Assembly: GCA_027924585.1 (NCBI GenBank)
Contig: BSBM01000753.1
Location: 23,456,501 to 23,520,500 of the forward strand
Length of the DNA: 64,000 nt
Reading direction: 5' to 3'
From: Larix kaempferi
Lineage: Eukaryota > Streptophyta > Pinopsida > Pinales > Pinaceae
The notes beneath the pieces were generated by a model. It saw only the letters and a program-made list of their open reading frames with translations. It was not told the origin of the DNA and ran no database searches. Positions 22,917 to 32,909 of the stretch are shown here, in pieces (the stretch's first letter is position 1; each line of letters opens with the position of its first letter). Position numbers and translations under genes: made by a program.

Positions 22917-24883
22917 GATTATATATATAAAATAACAAACTAGAACCTAGTGGCCACTACGACTAGGGGGCAAATAGCACGCCAACTAAAAAGTCCTAAG
23001 TATGCAAACCAGGCAAACAAGATGCCTTCCGGAGAAGAGTTTGGGATGATGAGGGCCCAGAACAGATCAACGAAGGAAGATAGAAAGTTACCCGGGGTCC
23101 ACAATACAATGACTAAGGGTGCAAAGACCTGCAAGGGATTTCCTCCCACGTCTGTCTTAGGTACAGCAGATATACCCTCTACTGTCACCTGTGTATGAAC
23201 CTAAAGTCAGATACTAAGGATACCACAACACCGAAAACTCCAGGGGGAACAGTCGTTGGTCGAATCAGAAGGCGTGGGCAGGGTAATTGAGCCTGAAACT
23301 CTAAAGAGTCCCCATACGTGATCCAATCCTGGTATATGCTCAAAACCGAAAGTAGGAGGAGTATTCCCAACAATCTGATCTCATAAGACCCACTGCATAA
23401 ATCCCAGGCAAGCTTTGATTGAAATGGATTTACCTGTGATAGTCAAACTACGATTTTTGCGTAATGTGTGATCTTGAGTGGTTTAAGGTGATTTAAACTC
23501 AAGATCCTAACCAAGACTAGTTGGTATAGTGTATCCCTAAAAAAGAAAAATTGTTTCTATTTAATTTTATTAAAATTTTTTAGGGCTGTTATTACTCAAA
23601 AGGTAGTGCTTTTGTGTGGCGTGGTTGCAACAGGAAAACAAAAGTGCATAAATTCAAACTTTCTACAACAAAGCTCTTTTTATTTTTTCATTTACTTCTT
23701 TTCCAAACTGAAAAACTCAGCAAATATACTTAAATCTCTTTTTGTTTTCTTTTTTTTGAAATTGTACAAAATAACGTATGCTATCTTGTAACAAAAAATA
23801 AGCCTTATTAAACTTAAACTACCAATTTTTTTGCTTTTTCTGTTATCATAAATGAAAAAGAGCTATAAAAATGGAAAGCAAAATAAGACTTGTGTGCAAT
23901 GTGTAAGTATGGCTAAAAATGGTTTTTAAGCTTATAGTTGTCAAGGCACTAGCTCAAAAAAGACTTGACCTATAGGTTTTTTTGCAAAGAAAAAGCCTCT
24001 AAACTCGGAAACAAAGTGGGAGAAAACAAAGGAGATAGATACAAGAGGACTGACCTAAAGCATCTAACCCTAGCAAGACCACTATGCCAAGCAAAAAGTA
24101 GACAATCAAGCTATCAATTACTCTACTAACACAAAGAACTGAGAAATGAATAAGCCTAAAGCACTTTAAATACACTTGAAACCAGAAAAAGACAATAAGT
24201 CCAAGAAGATTGGAAATCAACAAGTTAGGAAGACACCCTAGAGGCTCTAAGATGGACCAAACCCTGAAACAAAGGATAGGATAGGTAAAGAGCAGACAAA
24301 TGTTGCCACAAATAGCAGATACAAAAGTATGCAAGTTTGTAAACCAGCAACATACAGTCAGGGCCTAAAAAGCGGAAGTGCTCACCACAAAACACAACCT
24401 AGTCTCCCAAAAAGTTATAAATAGTCCAAACGTTCCAAAGGTAAACAAGCGATCCAAATATGGTAAAAAGACTCAAAGAAAGGTTCTATGACTTAAAAAA
24501 AAGTTAAAAACCTCATACACCAGTCAAGGAGATTTAAAAGCAAAGTCAGTAGACCACCAAAAGGGCTAAAACTCAAGCAGACCACTAACAGAAGGCTTCA
24601 GGAAATGTACCCTACTGTGTAGTAGGGAAACTCACGCCCCTGCAGAGATGGCCGCTACTGTATGTATAGCACAGTAGCGTATGGGCGCTACTGTATGTAC
24701 AACAAAGTAGCGCTCATATCTTAAAAGTTTAAAAACTGACTTTGAAAAGATACAAAAGACTGATGGAAGCAGAGAAAAAATAGGGAGGGGATACCTACAG
24801 GGTTTCTCAGCACATAAAAGGAGTCAAAACAGTTCTGGGAAGACAAACAAGAAAAATTTTCTTAGAGCAAAAACACAACTTTA
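22917..24883 (-). other. Long leader of the Tat-like element
   Basis: About 2 kb between the primer-binding site and gag, AT-rich, with T and A runs at 23650-23800. No domain is recognised. The only notable structure is the hairpin cluster at 24649-24718. Confidence 0.6.
24649..24718. repeat. GCGCTACTGT/ACAGTAGCG hairpin cluster in the gag leader
   Basis: GCCGCTACTGTATG, CACAGTAGCG, GGGCGCTACTGTATG and AAAGTAGCGCTCAT alternate over 70 bp and can fold into two stem-loops. The same words occur in the LTRs and upstream of the PMD gene. Confidence 0.75.
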
Positions 24884-24899
24884 CCTAGTGGAGTCGCCA
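24884..24899 (-). other. Primer-binding site of the Tat-like element
   Basis: Minus-strand TGGCGACTCCACTAGG starts three bases after the 5' LTR end. It begins TGG, the complement of a tRNA CCA end, and resembles the TGGCGACTC form of other Tat elements. I do not assign the tRNA with certainty. Confidence 0.7.
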
Positions 24900-24902
24900 G
24901 TC

Positions 24903-25947
24903 TGTTGGCGGGAAAAACTACCCTATAGCAAGGAAACTAATGCTATCAATTGGGATGGGGTGACAGGTAAGTGTATTAATTGTAGTGCAGAGATATTTAT
25001 GAAAAGAAATGAGTTGTAGACCTTGAGAACCTACCTTTTAACCGACGTTTGAGCCTAGATTTTATTTGATCCCGCGTTCAGTCCTCAAATCCACCTTCTG
25101 TTCAGTAAACCTGCAAGACAAACACCTTTCTCAGCGTATCTTGGATAATATATAATGTTTGAAAGAAACAAAAGCAATGTTAAACATGTGATATTGACCA
25201 AAACAAATCCAAATTAAGATATTATTTCAGAAAAAACATTTAAGTTGGAACAAGAAAGACACTTCAACCTTTATTGTCAAATGTAAATTGATGTACAAGT
25301 ATACCTGACTTTGCGACAGGTTCATGCAGCTTGATTCTGCGCTCTTGCTCTTCTCTAGCTTGGATATCTTCAGCATCAACTCCTCCAATGCAAGCTTCTC
25401 TTTTAGATCTTTATGTCTCTAAGTTTCTCCATCTATCCATCTAACCTTTCTCTTTAGTCTTCCTTGTATTTATAGGATTAGAGAAGTAGTTCAGGTCGAT
25501 ATATGGTTATGGAGGAAGTTGGGGAAGTTGGGAAACTACCAGCAACTAATCCTCCTTGTGAAATTAATTATTTTTTAATCATCTTTTGAGATGTACGCTA
25601 CTATTGTTTAGCGAAGTAGCGTTTAGGGTGTAACTTTAGTGCTTGTCAACTAGTGCTCATTGATTTTTAAATGTTGAGCGCTACTATGCTGAGAAGGAGT
25701 AGCGCTTATAAGGAATTGAGTGCTACTATTATACACCGGAGTAGTGTACAGGCACTAGTCTATTTAAGTAGAGTAGCGCTCATATCTCAGAATGATATTT
25801 TTAGGGTTTTTTTCAGTAAATGTCAGGAAATGGAGTAAGTCAAAGTATCATCTAAGGTCAACATGCTCCTCCATCCAAGTTGTCCTTTTGTGTGATCAAC
25901 AGCTCAAGGTGATCACGGACTGAGAGGTGCAAGTTTGACCTATAACA
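24903..25947 (-). repeat. 5' LTR of the Tat-like element
   Basis: 1045 bp, about 96% identical to 13409-14452 by hand count, most changes being transitions. Bounded by TG...CA on both strands and followed on the plus strand by ATGGT. Confidence 0.95.
25467..25474 (-). promoter_or_regulatory. TATA box of the Tat-like element promoter
   Basis: Reads TATAAATA on the minus strand about 475 bp into the 5' LTR. Transcription would start near 25440 and proceed toward gag. Confidence 0.55.
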
Positions 25948-25952
25948 ATGGT
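25948..25952 (+). other. Target-site duplication, right copy (ATGGT)
   Basis: Exact match to 13404-13408. Host intron sequence resumes here; joining both flanks gives a continuous intron with a short tandem duplication. Confidence 0.95.
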
Positions 25953-26578
25953 TCTCTTTATTATTTTGGAGTTCTTACTATAAAAGTTGAATATTAGAAG
26001 TTTACATGATCGTTCCCTTTATTGTTCTGTTGGAGTCGTTACCATAAAGAGCTATGGTTGTTGAAGAGTAGGCAACAAAGGCCAAGCATTTGATGCTCTT
26101 TTCAGAATTTTTCCTTGTCCATTTAGAAATGGTGACGATCCAATCTTAGATACAATTCCATATTTATTAGGTTTTCATGTTCTCACTATGTCTCTGAGAA
26201 GTCTGCAAAATAGCATCTCAAAGGCCTTTCAATGCATTGTTTTTCATATTTAGAAAGCAGAATATGTTCAACCTTTTGTTATGCAATGGATGAAATTGCT
26301 GTGACTAGCATAAGAGGGCTGGCTAGTATGGAGAAACATGTACCCGACTTGGATTTGACCTAAATGGGTCCGTACTTGTATCATTAGAATGTTTGGATCA
26401 AACACCTTGCATAAGACATTTTAGGTCGATCAGGTTCATTGGATTGAAATAATGCTAGCAACCTTCAGCTATAGATATATTGGCGTTTGAAAAGATGTGA
26501 TCTTCATCATGTGATATATTCTTGCTTTTATAAAGGCCTTTAAAGCGCATTGAAGTCTTCGAAATCGATGTATGGCAG

Positions 26579-26722
26579 GTGATTCTTGTAGGTCACAGCT
26601 TGGGTGGATGCCCATTATCATATGCGATGGAGATGTATCCAATCAAGATCTCCAAGGCAATCTTCATAGCTGCATTTACTCCTCGAAACAATCAGACTTA
26701 CCTTAGCTCTTCCAACCCTAAG
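26579..26722 (+). CDS. Methylesterase-like gene, exon 3 (nucleophile Ser)
   Basis: Acceptor TATGGCAG|GTG, 48 codons, donor CCTAAG|GTGTGA, phase 0. It starts directly with VILVGHSLGG, completing DEK-VILVGHS across the 13.3 kb intron, as in MES proteins. AIFIAAFTP and the start of the cap domain follow. No stops. Confidence 0.85.
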
Positions 26723-26854
26723 GTGTGAAGGAGACGTTACTTTCTTTTAAACCTGATACTTATATTTACACAATGCAGATTACATGGCGTGCTTAGAGCC
26801 TTTTGAATTATGAATTGAAATATTATTAGCGCATGACTTTTATGATGTGTGCAG

Positions 26855-26983
26855 ACTTTCACGAGACTGGTGGAAAATGGAGTAGTACTACTAGATAGGG
26901 AAGCAGATTCAGAGCTACCCACATCTGCTTCACTGGTTCTTGACCATGTTAGGTCCTATCTTTACAACGAGAGCCCTGATGAG
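26855..26983 (+). CDS. Methylesterase-like gene, exon 4 (cap domain)
   Basis: Acceptor TGTGTGCAG|ACTTTC, 43 codons, donor GATGAG|GTATTT, phase 0. It encodes part of the lid and cap helices with LYNESPDE at the end. The next exon should continue DANLAQSLL. Confidence 0.8.
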
Positions 26984-27185
26984 GTATTTAAGTCTTAAAT
27001 TTCTTTATATTGGATTCCAAGTAACGGCTGTGTAATGTGTGTAAATAAGACGTGGGATATGTCTACCTTTTTACCACAAAAATATATTGTCCCCTTTTCT
27101 CTTCCGTTTTTGCTAAGAATAGTTTTCTCTTCTGTTTTTACTAAGAAATAGTTTGTTTCTTCCCTGTATTACTTGCTCACACAAG

Positions 27186-27349
27186 ACGCAAACTTGGCAC
27201 AATCTCTTCTAAGTCCAACGCCATTTCCAGTTTCAATGGAGTTACTGAAGCTATTAGAGGAGAAGTATGGGAGTATCAGAATATTTTACATCATGTTAAT
27301 GAAGGACAGATTGTTCCCTCCAGAGTACCAGGAATACTCCATAGCATAA
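27186..27349 (+). CDS. Methylesterase-like gene, exon 5 with premature stop
   Basis: The family frame begins with GAC at 27185-27187 (DANLAQSLLSPTPFPVS) and continues through MKDRLFPPEYQEY to TAA at 27347. The nearest acceptor AG is at 27184-27185, so splicing there drops the G and shifts the frame into an early stop. An upstream AG at 27150-27151 would keep the frame but add 11 residues (FVSSLYYLLTQ). After the stop the same frame still reads NSPEKVFKMQASDHSPFF, then TAA again. Confidence 0.75.
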
Positions 27350-27446
27350 AATTCTCCAGAGAAGGTATTCAAAATGCAAGCCAGCGACCACTCTCCCTTC
27401 TTCTAACAGCCTCATCAGCTCTGCAATCTCCTCATTCATATTGCAA

Positions 27447-27532
27447 CTCTCTGAAGATACTTCAACAAACATGCTAAAATTTTGTTGTACTCTCTGGAGA
27501 TACCTCAATAAATATGCTGAAATTTTGTTAGA
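27447..27532. repeat. 43 bp tandem duplication
   Basis: CTCTCTGAAGATACTTCAA... and CTCTCTGGAGATACCTCAA... are head-to-tail copies overlapping the end of the hydrolase pseudogene. Confidence 0.85.
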
Positions 27533-27646
27533 GCAAAATCCAGGATAACAGAGACGACTCAGGGGAGTATTCATTGCAATTAAGTGAATCGATGTTTAAT
27601 TATGTTAATTGATATGTAATTCCGGTCTTTATTAGGCTGAGAAATG

Positions 27647-27726
27647 TATATCATGGAATATCATGACATACATTATCATGTCACAATATATCATGGAATA
27701 TCGTGACATATATTATCATGTCACAA
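27647..27726. repeat. 40 bp tandem duplication
   Basis: TATATCATGGAATATC...ATCATGTCACAA is present twice with one or two changes. Confidence 0.85.
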
Positions 27727-27740
27727 TATTATTAGCAACA

Positions 27741-27938
27741 GTTATATTAATAATATTATTAAGGTGTTCGAACACATTAATAATATTATTAGTGTAGCTG
27801 TTGCTTGCTAGTACAGGGTGTATACATATACATATTTCCAAAATATTAATAATATTATTAATGTGTTCGAACACATTAATAATATTATTAATGTAGCTGT
27901 TGTTTGCTAGTACAGGGTGTGTCCATATACATATTTCC
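27741..27938. repeat. 99 bp tandem duplication with an internal 50 bp palindrome
   Basis: Each copy contains a near-perfect AT-rich palindrome centred on TTCGAA (arms ATTAATAATATTATTAATGTG) followed by GTAGCTGTTG-TTGCTAGTACAG. Confidence 0.85.
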
Positions 27939-28570
27939 AAAATATTAATAGAATAATATTATTTAATAATATTAATGAAATACATAATATAATTGTTTAA
28001 TTAATAACATTGTTTAATTAAACAATATTATTATTTTATAATAATTAATTAAACATAATAATTATAAAATAATTTAATTCATATTATATAATAATATAAT
28101 ATACACAACTAGGTATCAAACATTTCAAAATGAAACTTACACAGTCTATATTTTAATATTTTGGAGCGGATAGTAGATATATCAATTAACACTGCTTGCA
28201 CAGTGCATGATAATTTTGCTACTTAGCTGTTATATATCAAGAAGATAGTGCGCTGTTATCAACTTTTCTGCATACTATATTTCTTTTATTTATCAATCCA
28301 ACTTTTCTGGATAATATATTTATTTTATTTATCAATCCAAAATTGTTAAAACTCACGACATTTCTGAATCAGGAGTAGAGTCGCTCAAATAGGTCGAATC
28401 TTAAATTATATAGGATCTGTATAAATAACCTTTTGCAATGGATGGGTTGAACAAGATGCATTGGAAAAGGGAGGTCATAATTTCAAATTTTGAGAATCAT
28501 TTTTTTTTCTTCTAATAACGGTAGAGCTACTTGACAAATAATGTGGGTAAATAACCTTTTCTATTACCAA

Positions 28571-28734
28571 AGGTTGGTTTGAAACCATGTGTGTATGGGA
28601 GATCATATTTTAAAATAATGATTTAGTTGTATTAATAACACATATTAGGATGAGGTTGGTTTGAAACCATGTGTATGGGAGATCATATTTTAAAATCATG
28701 ATTTAGTTGTATTAACAACACATATTAGGATGTA
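28571..28734. repeat. 82 bp tandem duplication
   Basis: AGGTTGGTTTGAAACCATG...CATATTAGGATG occurs twice in tandem with a 2 bp indel. Confidence 0.85.
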
Positions 28735-28880
28735 ATATTTTTGTTTTTTTCTTCTAGTATATGATGATGAAGATGATAATACTTAAAGTCTATTTAGATC
28801 AATTTTGATTTATAGGACCTTAAGAAAGAAAAGTGAGGAACTACTTGGTTTGCTTTAATGTTTTATTTCTGTGCTCACAA

Positions 28881-29154
28881 AGCTTGGAGATGAGTGTTCC
28901 TAAATTAATATAATTTTGATGAGATAGAAAATTGGGTAGGTTGGTAGCACATGACAATCTAAGAGGAAGTGCTTTTCATCCTCAACACACATAGTCTTAG
29001 AAATGTGAGAAGGGAAAAGCTTGGAGATGAGTGTTCCTAAATTAATATAATTTTGATGAGATAGAAAGTTGGGTAGGTTGGTAGCACATGACAATCCAAG
29101 AGGAAGTGCTTTTCATCCTCAACACACATAGTCTTAGAAATATGAGAAGGGAAA
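28881..29154. repeat. 137 bp tandem duplication of a LINE fragment
   Basis: AGCTTGGAGATGAGTGTTCC...AGAAGGGAA is repeated head to tail with three differences by eye. Confidence 0.9.
28900..29140 (-). pseudogene. LINE reverse-transcriptase tail fragment (zinc-binding region), duplicated
   Basis: Minus-strand frame gives CVEDEKHFLLDCHVLPTYP twice, as part of the duplication. It matches the CxxC-EDExHFLLxCPxY region found near the end of plant LINE reverse transcriptases. The first Cys pair is partly lost and no RT core is attached. Confidence 0.6.
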
Positions 29155-29180
29155 CCCACTCAGTTTTAGGAAAGGCCCAA

Positions 29181-29432
29181 TGTTTGTTTCACTATGCAGC
29201 TCATGAGAGCTCATTCTTATTTTAGCTATGTTGATCTTCTTTTTTACTCTAGATAATTTTGATCTTCAAGATTTAGGGTTAATCACCTCCTTGTAATATC
29301 TTAATGTTTGTTTCACTATGCAGCTCATGAGAGCTCATTCTTATTTAAATAGCTACGTTGATCTTCTTTTTTTACTCTAGATAATTTTGATCTTCAAGAT
29401 TTAGGGTTAATCACCTCCTTGTAATATCTTAA
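29181..29432. repeat. 124 bp tandem duplication
   Basis: TGTTTGTTTCACTATGCAGC...CTTGTAATATCTTAA occurs twice in tandem with small indels, directly after the LINE-fragment duplication. Confidence 0.85.
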
Positions 29433-30670
29433 TTTTATTTTATCTCCTTCTCTTCGAATTTTGAAGTAATAATGTTTTTTGTATATTGAATCTATATTTT
29501 GCAAAGTGACATTTTCGCTAATCCCCCACATCTTTAACCAAGGCATGGCATCTTTATGCCAACCTCATTTGGTCTCCCAAATTATTTAATTTAAAAATTC
29601 ATCAAAGCTATGCTTAGTAGCCACCTCTTAAAAATAGTGAAAATAATAGCTCATAGAATGTGAATATCTTGCACTAAATCATTGATAAGATGAATATGCT
29701 AACATGTTTTAGTTTAGATAGTTGTTGAAGTAGATATAGTTATAATGTTTCTTACAATAGGCTTGATATATCCAATACAACCTTAAATATGTTTATTAAG
29801 ATCTATATTATTTTGTACTATAAGGGGTTAGTTGAATAATTCTTAAAGGATATATGTGTTAGCGGGTTAGGTATTAGTGGATAACTATATTGGAGCATAG
29901 TCCTCTATGTTCAACTACATATAATTATAATAGTTGGGGAGTTAATGACTTAGTAGTTAAGGCACATTAGTGTGTTGGTTGGTGGGTGGATTGTGAGTTA
30001 ATGGTTTTAAGGGATAATGGGTTAGGTGTTAGGGGGTTCATGGTAATAGGTTTGTGGTTCATGTTTGAATTAGATTTAGGGGGTCAGTGTACTAGGATGC
30101 TTGGAAGGAAAATATTGTAAATTCTGTTAATTTGATTTTGATTTTTTTAAACATGAAAGTTTTAAATCATTAAATTGATCATAGTTGTGCGCATAATCTT
30201 TACCAAAAATCACTCATAAAACTATGAAGGGATAGAGATACGTATTATCCTTAGAGTGCAATAAGGCATGGGTAACCCTTCATAGGCATATATAGTCATT
30301 TATAGTTGCTTCATCATTGATTTAAGACTTACATAACCCTTCATAATCTTGTGATTTTTTTTTTGGTAAATATGCTCCACCTAACAATAGATATTACCAT
30401 TTTTTTTTAATATTCTTCATTATCTCACATTATAATTATTTCCATCTATCTCCTTTATAAGACATAGAGACCATTTCTCATATCATCGTATTATAAAATC
30501 AACTCCATCATTTAGATAAACTATCTATGTAAAAGGTAACAACATTAATTATTAACAAAATAAAATTATTTAAATAAATCATTTCTAAATATTATAATGT
30601 TTGAAAATGGTTATTATTAGAAATTTTATGAGTTTTGATTTACACTTTAATAAGATTGATTAAAACATTT
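29433..30670. other. No feature recognised
   Basis: AT-rich, with a G/T-rich stretch at 29860-30110. No coding signal. Confidence 0.5.
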
Positions 30671-30676
30671 AGAAAA

Positions 30677-30856
30677 TATAAAGAATTTTAATTTTATTTT
30701 AAGATATATTTTACAATTAATTAATTAATTATATATATTTATATAAATTTAATTACATATGAGTTATATAAAGAATTTTAATTTTATTTTAAGATATATT
30801 GTACAATTAATTAATTAATTATATATATTTATATAAATTTAATTACATATGAGTTA
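30677..30856. repeat. 90 bp tandem duplication, AT-rich
   Basis: TATAAAGAATTTTAATTTTA... through ACATATGAGTTA is repeated with one substitution, so it is recent. Confidence 0.9.
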
Positions 30857-31074
30857 TTAAAGATTTATTATAGTTTATATAAATATATTTATTTAGAAAT
30901 AATTTTATTTTAAAAATAGTAAATTAAATTAAAATTTATAATATTTAATAATAATTTTAATTTGATTTAAGACTTTGTCATGATAATAAAAGAAAATATT
31001 AATTTTAAAATTATATTAATTTCGAAGATAATAAAGAAATGTTGATTTTAAATTAAACCAATAATATATATAAG

Positions 31075-31190
31075 GCCCGACGGAATGGCCCAACGACACC
31101 TATGGTGGGGGTAGGTCTTGAGGTCCACTCCTGTAGGGAGCTGGGCTACTCTTGATTCCCAAGGGGAATAGTAGGGTAGTGTAATAATAT
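31075..31190 (+). other. GC-richer island, possibly a SINE or tRNA-derived remnant
   Basis: A compact island in AT-rich DNA starting GGCCCGACGGAATGG and ending near AGTAGGGTAGTG with an AT-rich tail. It holds GAGGTCCACTCC and GATTCCCAAGGGG. I cannot fit clear A and B boxes. Confidence 0.25.
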
Positions 31191-31414
31191 TTAAAAAAAC
31201 ATTAATGTACACATAACCTAATGTTTGATATATATAAAGTTAAATTCTTTAATTGATTTGATTGTGCCAAGTTCTAATAAAAAATGCAAAATGCATTGAA
31301 GGTACAACCTTGATGTTATGTTCCATAAAGTGCTAATAAAAAATAGGTTGGATGTGCATTTAGAACAAGTCTGTATGGTGCCGATAAGCCTTAGCCATTC
31401 AGTGCTGTGCTATG

Positions 31415-31566
31415 TGGGGACAAATTTAAAAACATGCATTAGCAATTACAATTTTATATTAGAGCTTCCTCATGGAAAACATTTAAATTAAGGGGACAAA
31501 TTTAAAAACATGCATCAGCCATTACAATTTTATATTAGAGCTTCCTCATGGAAAACATTTAAATTA
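31415..31566. repeat. 76 bp tandem duplication
   Basis: GGGGACAAATTTAAAAACAT... through ATTTAAATTAA occurs twice with two substitutions. Confidence 0.9.
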
Positions 31567-32444
31567 AGGTTATTTCAATTCAGCGGACATAGCAATGATG
31601 TGTATGAAAAATGTGTCTTTGATCATGAGAACTCGAGATGATGACGTCATTATAATAACGTTGTAGACATGCACGACCCTGAGTCCTTACCGACATCAAA
31701 CAAGTGAGAGCCTTGATGTAGAAGATTGAATAGAATATCTATGGGTAAGTCCACTTAATGGGGTACAATTTTTATTTTTGGGGTCATGTTATTATTTTCT
31801 ATTAGCCAATCAAACAATGAGTTGTAATGTTGATGACAATTGTCAGGAATAAAGGAGAAAAAAATTATGGAGAAAAATGAGAAATAAGCATGGAGAAAAT
31901 AAGAGTTGCATTTTTTTTCTGCTCAGGGTATGCAACGACAATGCCATGGGCTATGCTCAAGTCATGTAATTGCAATGACATTTCATATGAACATGAATAT
32001 GAATCTCTTTCTTGTTCTCTTACTCTTCCGTAAGTATATTTGGGTGTGTGTTAACACTATTATGACTAAACACCTTGCTTCCAAAGAAGGCCGGTTGAGT
32101 TGATGGAATCATACAAGTGGTTGAGACGAAAGAGGACAACAACCCAAAACGTGCTGAAAAGTAGCAGCCATGGAATAAATAATGCATAATGCAGAGGTGT
32201 CCATTAAAATCCTCCATAAACACCGAATTGGAAACCCTGTAACTGCATAATGATAATAATACCTTCGACTTCTAGGTTCTCTTATGATAAGTTCAGAGAT
32301 GCTGTAAAATTTAAACTACCACCCATAAAAAAATTATGTGGGATATTGTAAGTATGGTCTTCTCTGCACGTAAATTATTTTTCCTCAACCAACACGCATG
32401 GCTATCGTGTCCAGTTGCTGTGCTGCCATCTGTGTTTTCCTTTT

Positions 32445-32615
32445 CAGTCTACATCTACATGCATCTTTGGGTTCCGAACGTGTTTTCCTACACCATACAC
32501 TAACCTGTTTTTTTCTTTCAATGGCTAAGGTTAACCTATTTCTAAGTCAACTCTCCATCTACATGTAGCTTGGGGTTTCGAACGTGTCTTCCTACACCAT
32601 ACGCTAACTGAATCA
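32445..32615. repeat. About 101 bp tandem duplication
   Basis: CATCTACATGCATCTTTGGG and CATCTACATGTAGCTTGGGG, each followed by CGAACGTGT-TTCCTACACC, mark two diverged copies. The open frames nearby (32542-32909) match no family I know. Confidence 0.6.
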
Positions 32616-32909
32616 GACTGATACATACCATGGTCTGTGTCACAAACTCCTGTTTGATATGATAACTAGTCCAAGCAATAGTTGCACAATCACCACGTTT
32701 TTCGATGGTGTGAACGTAATCCACATCGTTTACAGGCTTCGTCAATCTCGTTGAAGCCACTGAAGAATTTCACTATGATGGTGACAAAAGATAAATCTTG
32801 TGGCTGGGCTACCGACTTGTCAAAGGATGCAGCATATCCAGTGCCAAGTCTCCATACGAGACGTATTTGTCAATGCTTCACTGTCAATTCTTTCAAAACA
32901 TCAAGGTAG

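Larger units (their letters stand above)
13409..25947 (-). mobile_element. Tat-like Ty3/gypsy LTR retrotransposon carrying an antisense PMD gene
   Basis: Two LTRs of 1044 and 1045 bp, a perfect 5 bp duplication (ATGGT), and a primer-binding site and polypurine tract at the expected places show a complete 12,539 bp insertion reading on the minus strand. The minus-strand order is 5' LTR, 2 kb leader, gag, protease, a pre-RT linker, Tat-type RNase H, then on the opposite strand a PMD gene, a 2.6 kb spacer and the 3' LTR. RT and integrase are not found. Hand alignment of the LTRs gives about 39 substitutions and one single-base indel, close to 3.7%. Gag and protease stay in one frame with six nonsense codons. 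The element sits in intron 2 of a methylesterase-like gene, antisense to it. The Tat assignment rests on the RNase H type, the linker ending GIDP and the antisense ORF position. Confidence 0.9.
12839..27454 (+). pseudogene. Methylesterase-like alpha/beta hydrolase gene, five exons, apparently inactivated
   Basis: MES-family enzymes are serine hydrolases that cleave methyl esters of plant hormones such as salicylate, jasmonate and auxin; the hydroxynitrile lyases share the fold. The exons give, in order, a hydrophobic N-terminus, HGLGHGALSWYK (oxyanion region), VILVGHSLGG (nucleophile Ser), a cap region, MKDRLFPPEYQ (acid Asp region) and, after a stop, SDHSPFF with the catalytic His. Intron 2 is 13.3 kb because it contains a Tat-like retrotransposon. 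Defects: TAA at 27347-27349 before the His, TAA at 27404-27406 just after it, and an exon 4/exon 5 junction whose nearest AG shifts the frame. Readable family homology continues to a TGA at 27452. The product would be about 247 residues and lack the triad His. Which ester it once used cannot be told from sequence. Confidence 0.8.

Noticed and set aside
32542-32909. Possible exon pair on both strands
   Set aside because: Short, overlapping in opposite directions, no recognised domain, and located beside a tandem duplication.
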